In this document: positions 5,198 to 6,066 of the stretch, piece after piece
How the letters are laid out: every line of letters begins with the position of its first letter
How positions within the stretch are numbered: the first letter of the stretch is position 1
DNA from: SVQP01 sp045594705
GTDB lineage: Bacteria > Bacillota > Clostridia > Oscillospirales > CAG-272
Length of the DNA: 6,066 nt
NCBI GenBank assembly: GCA_045594705.1
Contig: JAZNZB010000026.1
Span: 1-6,066, forward strand
Direction of reading: 5' to 3'
Made by a program: the position numbers and the translations under genes
Notes under the pieces: model-generated
The model's database searches: none
The model's input: only the letters and a program-made list of their open reading frames with translations
Told to the model about the DNA's origin: nothing

Positions 5198-5905
5198 ATG
5201 AGAAAGTATAAGAAATCCGCAATATCTATCATTCAGATTTGCATGTGCGTCATATTGCTCTGTTCCTGTTCCGAGTCAAATCCGGGCAAAAAAATGTTGT
5301 GTGCCGTGGCATCATATTCAGTTCCCGGGATGTCTTGTTCGGACACCATACGTCCCGAGGTTCAGATCATTGAGCAAGATGATTATCACAGAGTTCTTTT
5401 TGCCTATACAAATCCGGAAGTAAATGGAGAACAAGAGCAGACTGTTTGGGTAATATGTCAAAAAATCACAAGAAAAAAGTTTTACTATTACGAGGACTTT
5501 AACTATTCGTTCCAAGGCGATCAAGCTGCAATCGATGTGTTGAAACAACAAAATGATTGGGGAAAGCCCTTGGAAGAGCAAAAATTTTCCGTGCGTAAGC
5601 CAAAATTTAATATGTTTTTCTCTACTCCGGGAATTGCTTCGATTTCGGATTTGGACAGAAAGAAAATCTCTCACGCAATTAAAGACAATTATGGTTATTT
5701 GACAACAAACTTTAGTTGTTGCGACGCTGATGGAAGCGGAAACGAGTTGTGGATTTTCGAATTAAAAAAAGGCGAAGCAATATCGGAGCATTTCGTGATC
5801 GCCAATTCAAAGTATGAAGTTAAGTTACTCGAAATTGTAGATGGCATTATCGATCCAGAAGACCTCCACGAATTCAAAAAGAATTGTGATTGGAGTTTTA
5901 ATTAA
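5198..5905 (+). CDS. Predicted lipoprotein of unknown function
   Basis: I do not recognise this 235-residue protein. The first residues (MRKYKK) are basic, followed by a hydrophobic stretch of about 7-22 and a lipobox-like LCSC (21-24). This predicts lipidation at C24 and anchoring on the outer face of the membrane, although cysteine at the -2 position is unusual. The mature part is hydrophilic with several further cysteines (35, 47, 87, 174, 175, 230) and a short DADGSGNELWIFE segment (176-188) that recalls calcium-binding or FG-GAP loops but occurs only once. The reading frame is open upstream to 5075, but that part crosses the repeat and has no ribosome binding site. The ATG at 5198, with AAGGAG at 5179-5184, restores a signal peptide at the N terminus. 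The gene is visibly more AT-rich than mutS2 and scfB and is bracketed by repeats, suggesting an accessory or acquired gene. It stands alone in its unit. Confidence 0.75.
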   Translation: MRKYKKSAISIIQICMCVILLCSCSESNPGKKMLCAVASYSVPGMSCSDTIRPEVQIIEQDDYHRVLFAYTNPEVNGEQEQTVWVICQKITRKKFYYYEDFNYSFQGDQAAIDVLKQQNDWGKPLEEQKFSVRKPKFNMFFSTPGIASISDLDRKKISHAIKDNYGYLTTNFSCCDADGSGNELWIFELKKGEAISEHFVIANSKYEVKLLEIVDGIIDPEDLHEFKKNCDWSFN

Positions 5906-5922
5906 CATTTTGTTTTAATTCT

Positions 5923-5945
5923 GCCCCGCCGCTTTGCGGCGGGGC
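5923..5945 (+). terminator. GC-only hairpin after the lipoprotein gene
   Basis: GCCCCGCCGC (5923-5932) pairs perfectly with GCGGCGGGGC (5936-5945) over a TTT loop, 17 nt past the stop codon. Position and strength suit a 3' end, but it is followed by GGGGC and not by a T-run, so it may only block decay or slow polymerase. The T-rich bases lie upstream of the stem (5908-5920). The minus-strand reading also lacks a U-tail. Confidence 0.5.
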
Positions 5946-5986
5946 GGGGCGGACAAGCTGATGCTGTTCCCTGCGCATTCGCGCGC

Positions 5987-6044
5987 GTGTCACAGTGGAC
6001 AGTTCTCAGTAACGCTGCGCATCACAGAGAACCGTCCCCGGTAA
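5987..6044. repeat. Right copy of the palindromic repeat family
   Basis: The first 21 bases (5987-6007) match 5053-5073 at 20 of 21 positions in the same orientation. The second arm (GAGAACCGTCCCCGGTAAC, 6026-6044 region) corresponds to 5095-5111 and 5154-5170 but is degraded at its end. The bases between the arms differ from the left copy. The remaining bases to 6066 (two GTAAC-containing repeats, ACTCGGTAACCC) show no gene. The element may continue past the window. Confidence 0.65.
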
Positions 6045-6066
6045 CACTCGGTAACCCAAAACCACA

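Noticed and set aside
5723..5761. EF-hand, dockerin or FG-GAP repeat in the lipoprotein (DADGSGNELWIFE)
   Set aside because: There is only one copy, and the glutamate expected at position 12 of an EF-hand loop is at 13. It is too weak to assign a domain.

Overview
The window looks like a chromosomal segment of an anaerobic Bacillota, class Clostridia, possibly a gut Oscillospiraceae/Christensenellales-type lineage. The evidence is a SCIFF peptide with its dedicated radical SAM maturase (a near-universal clostridial pair), a MutS2 of standard Bacillota architecture, consensus TTGACA-17-TATAAT promoters and AAGGAG-type Shine-Dalgarno sequences. The placement below class level is a guess. The core genes have mid-range GC, while the intergenic DNA and the rightmost gene are clearly more AT-rich.

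Left edge (1-300): no coding sequence is visible. Two tandem minus-strand sigma-A-type promoters (51-79 and 174-202) fire leftward out of the window. Helically phased A-tracts lie just upstream of the proximal one, and there is no ATG or ribosome binding site in the leader. The last bases read TTGGTCCTTGA on the minus strand, like the leader of clostridial 16S rRNA genes. I infer that an rRNA operon (or another stable RNA) begins just off the left edge. A strong hairpin at 277-299 is the likely terminator of the upstream minus-strand operon.

Centre (300-4790): a minus-strand transcription unit reads scfA (4578-4724), then scfB (2958-4382), then mutS2 (513-2912), from a perfect consensus promoter at 4762-4790. 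scfA encodes a 48-residue SCIFF ranthipeptide precursor, six cysteines in a C-terminal core. ScfB is the radical SAM/SPASM enzyme that installs a thioether in it. A 195-nt structured spacer with a terminator-like hairpin and a multi-branched hairpin separates the two and probably sets a high peptide-to-enzyme ratio. mutS2 follows scfB after 45 nt with no visible promoter or terminator between them, so it is probably co-transcribed. MutS2 is an ATPase with a C-terminal Smr domain, linked to recombination suppression and to splitting collided ribosomes. Its 3' untranslated region holds a run of five stem-loops (347-485) resembling an interspersed repeat.

Right part (4791-6066): a divergent plus-strand promoter (4949-4977) leads, through a roughly 210-nt leader containing copies of an inverted-repeat motif, to an unrecognised 235-residue predicted lipoprotein (5198-5905). 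This gene is AT-rich and its Shine-Dalgarno lies in a small hairpin. The same repeat motif recurs downstream (5987-6044), so the gene is bracketed by repeat-family copies and may be accessory.

The main points of interest are the SCIFF core with glycine at the position I believe is the usual threonine thioether acceptor, the extra cysteine-rich tail on ScfB, the elaborate scfA-scfB spacer, the scfAB-mutS2 linkage, and the repeat-bracketed orphan lipoprotein.
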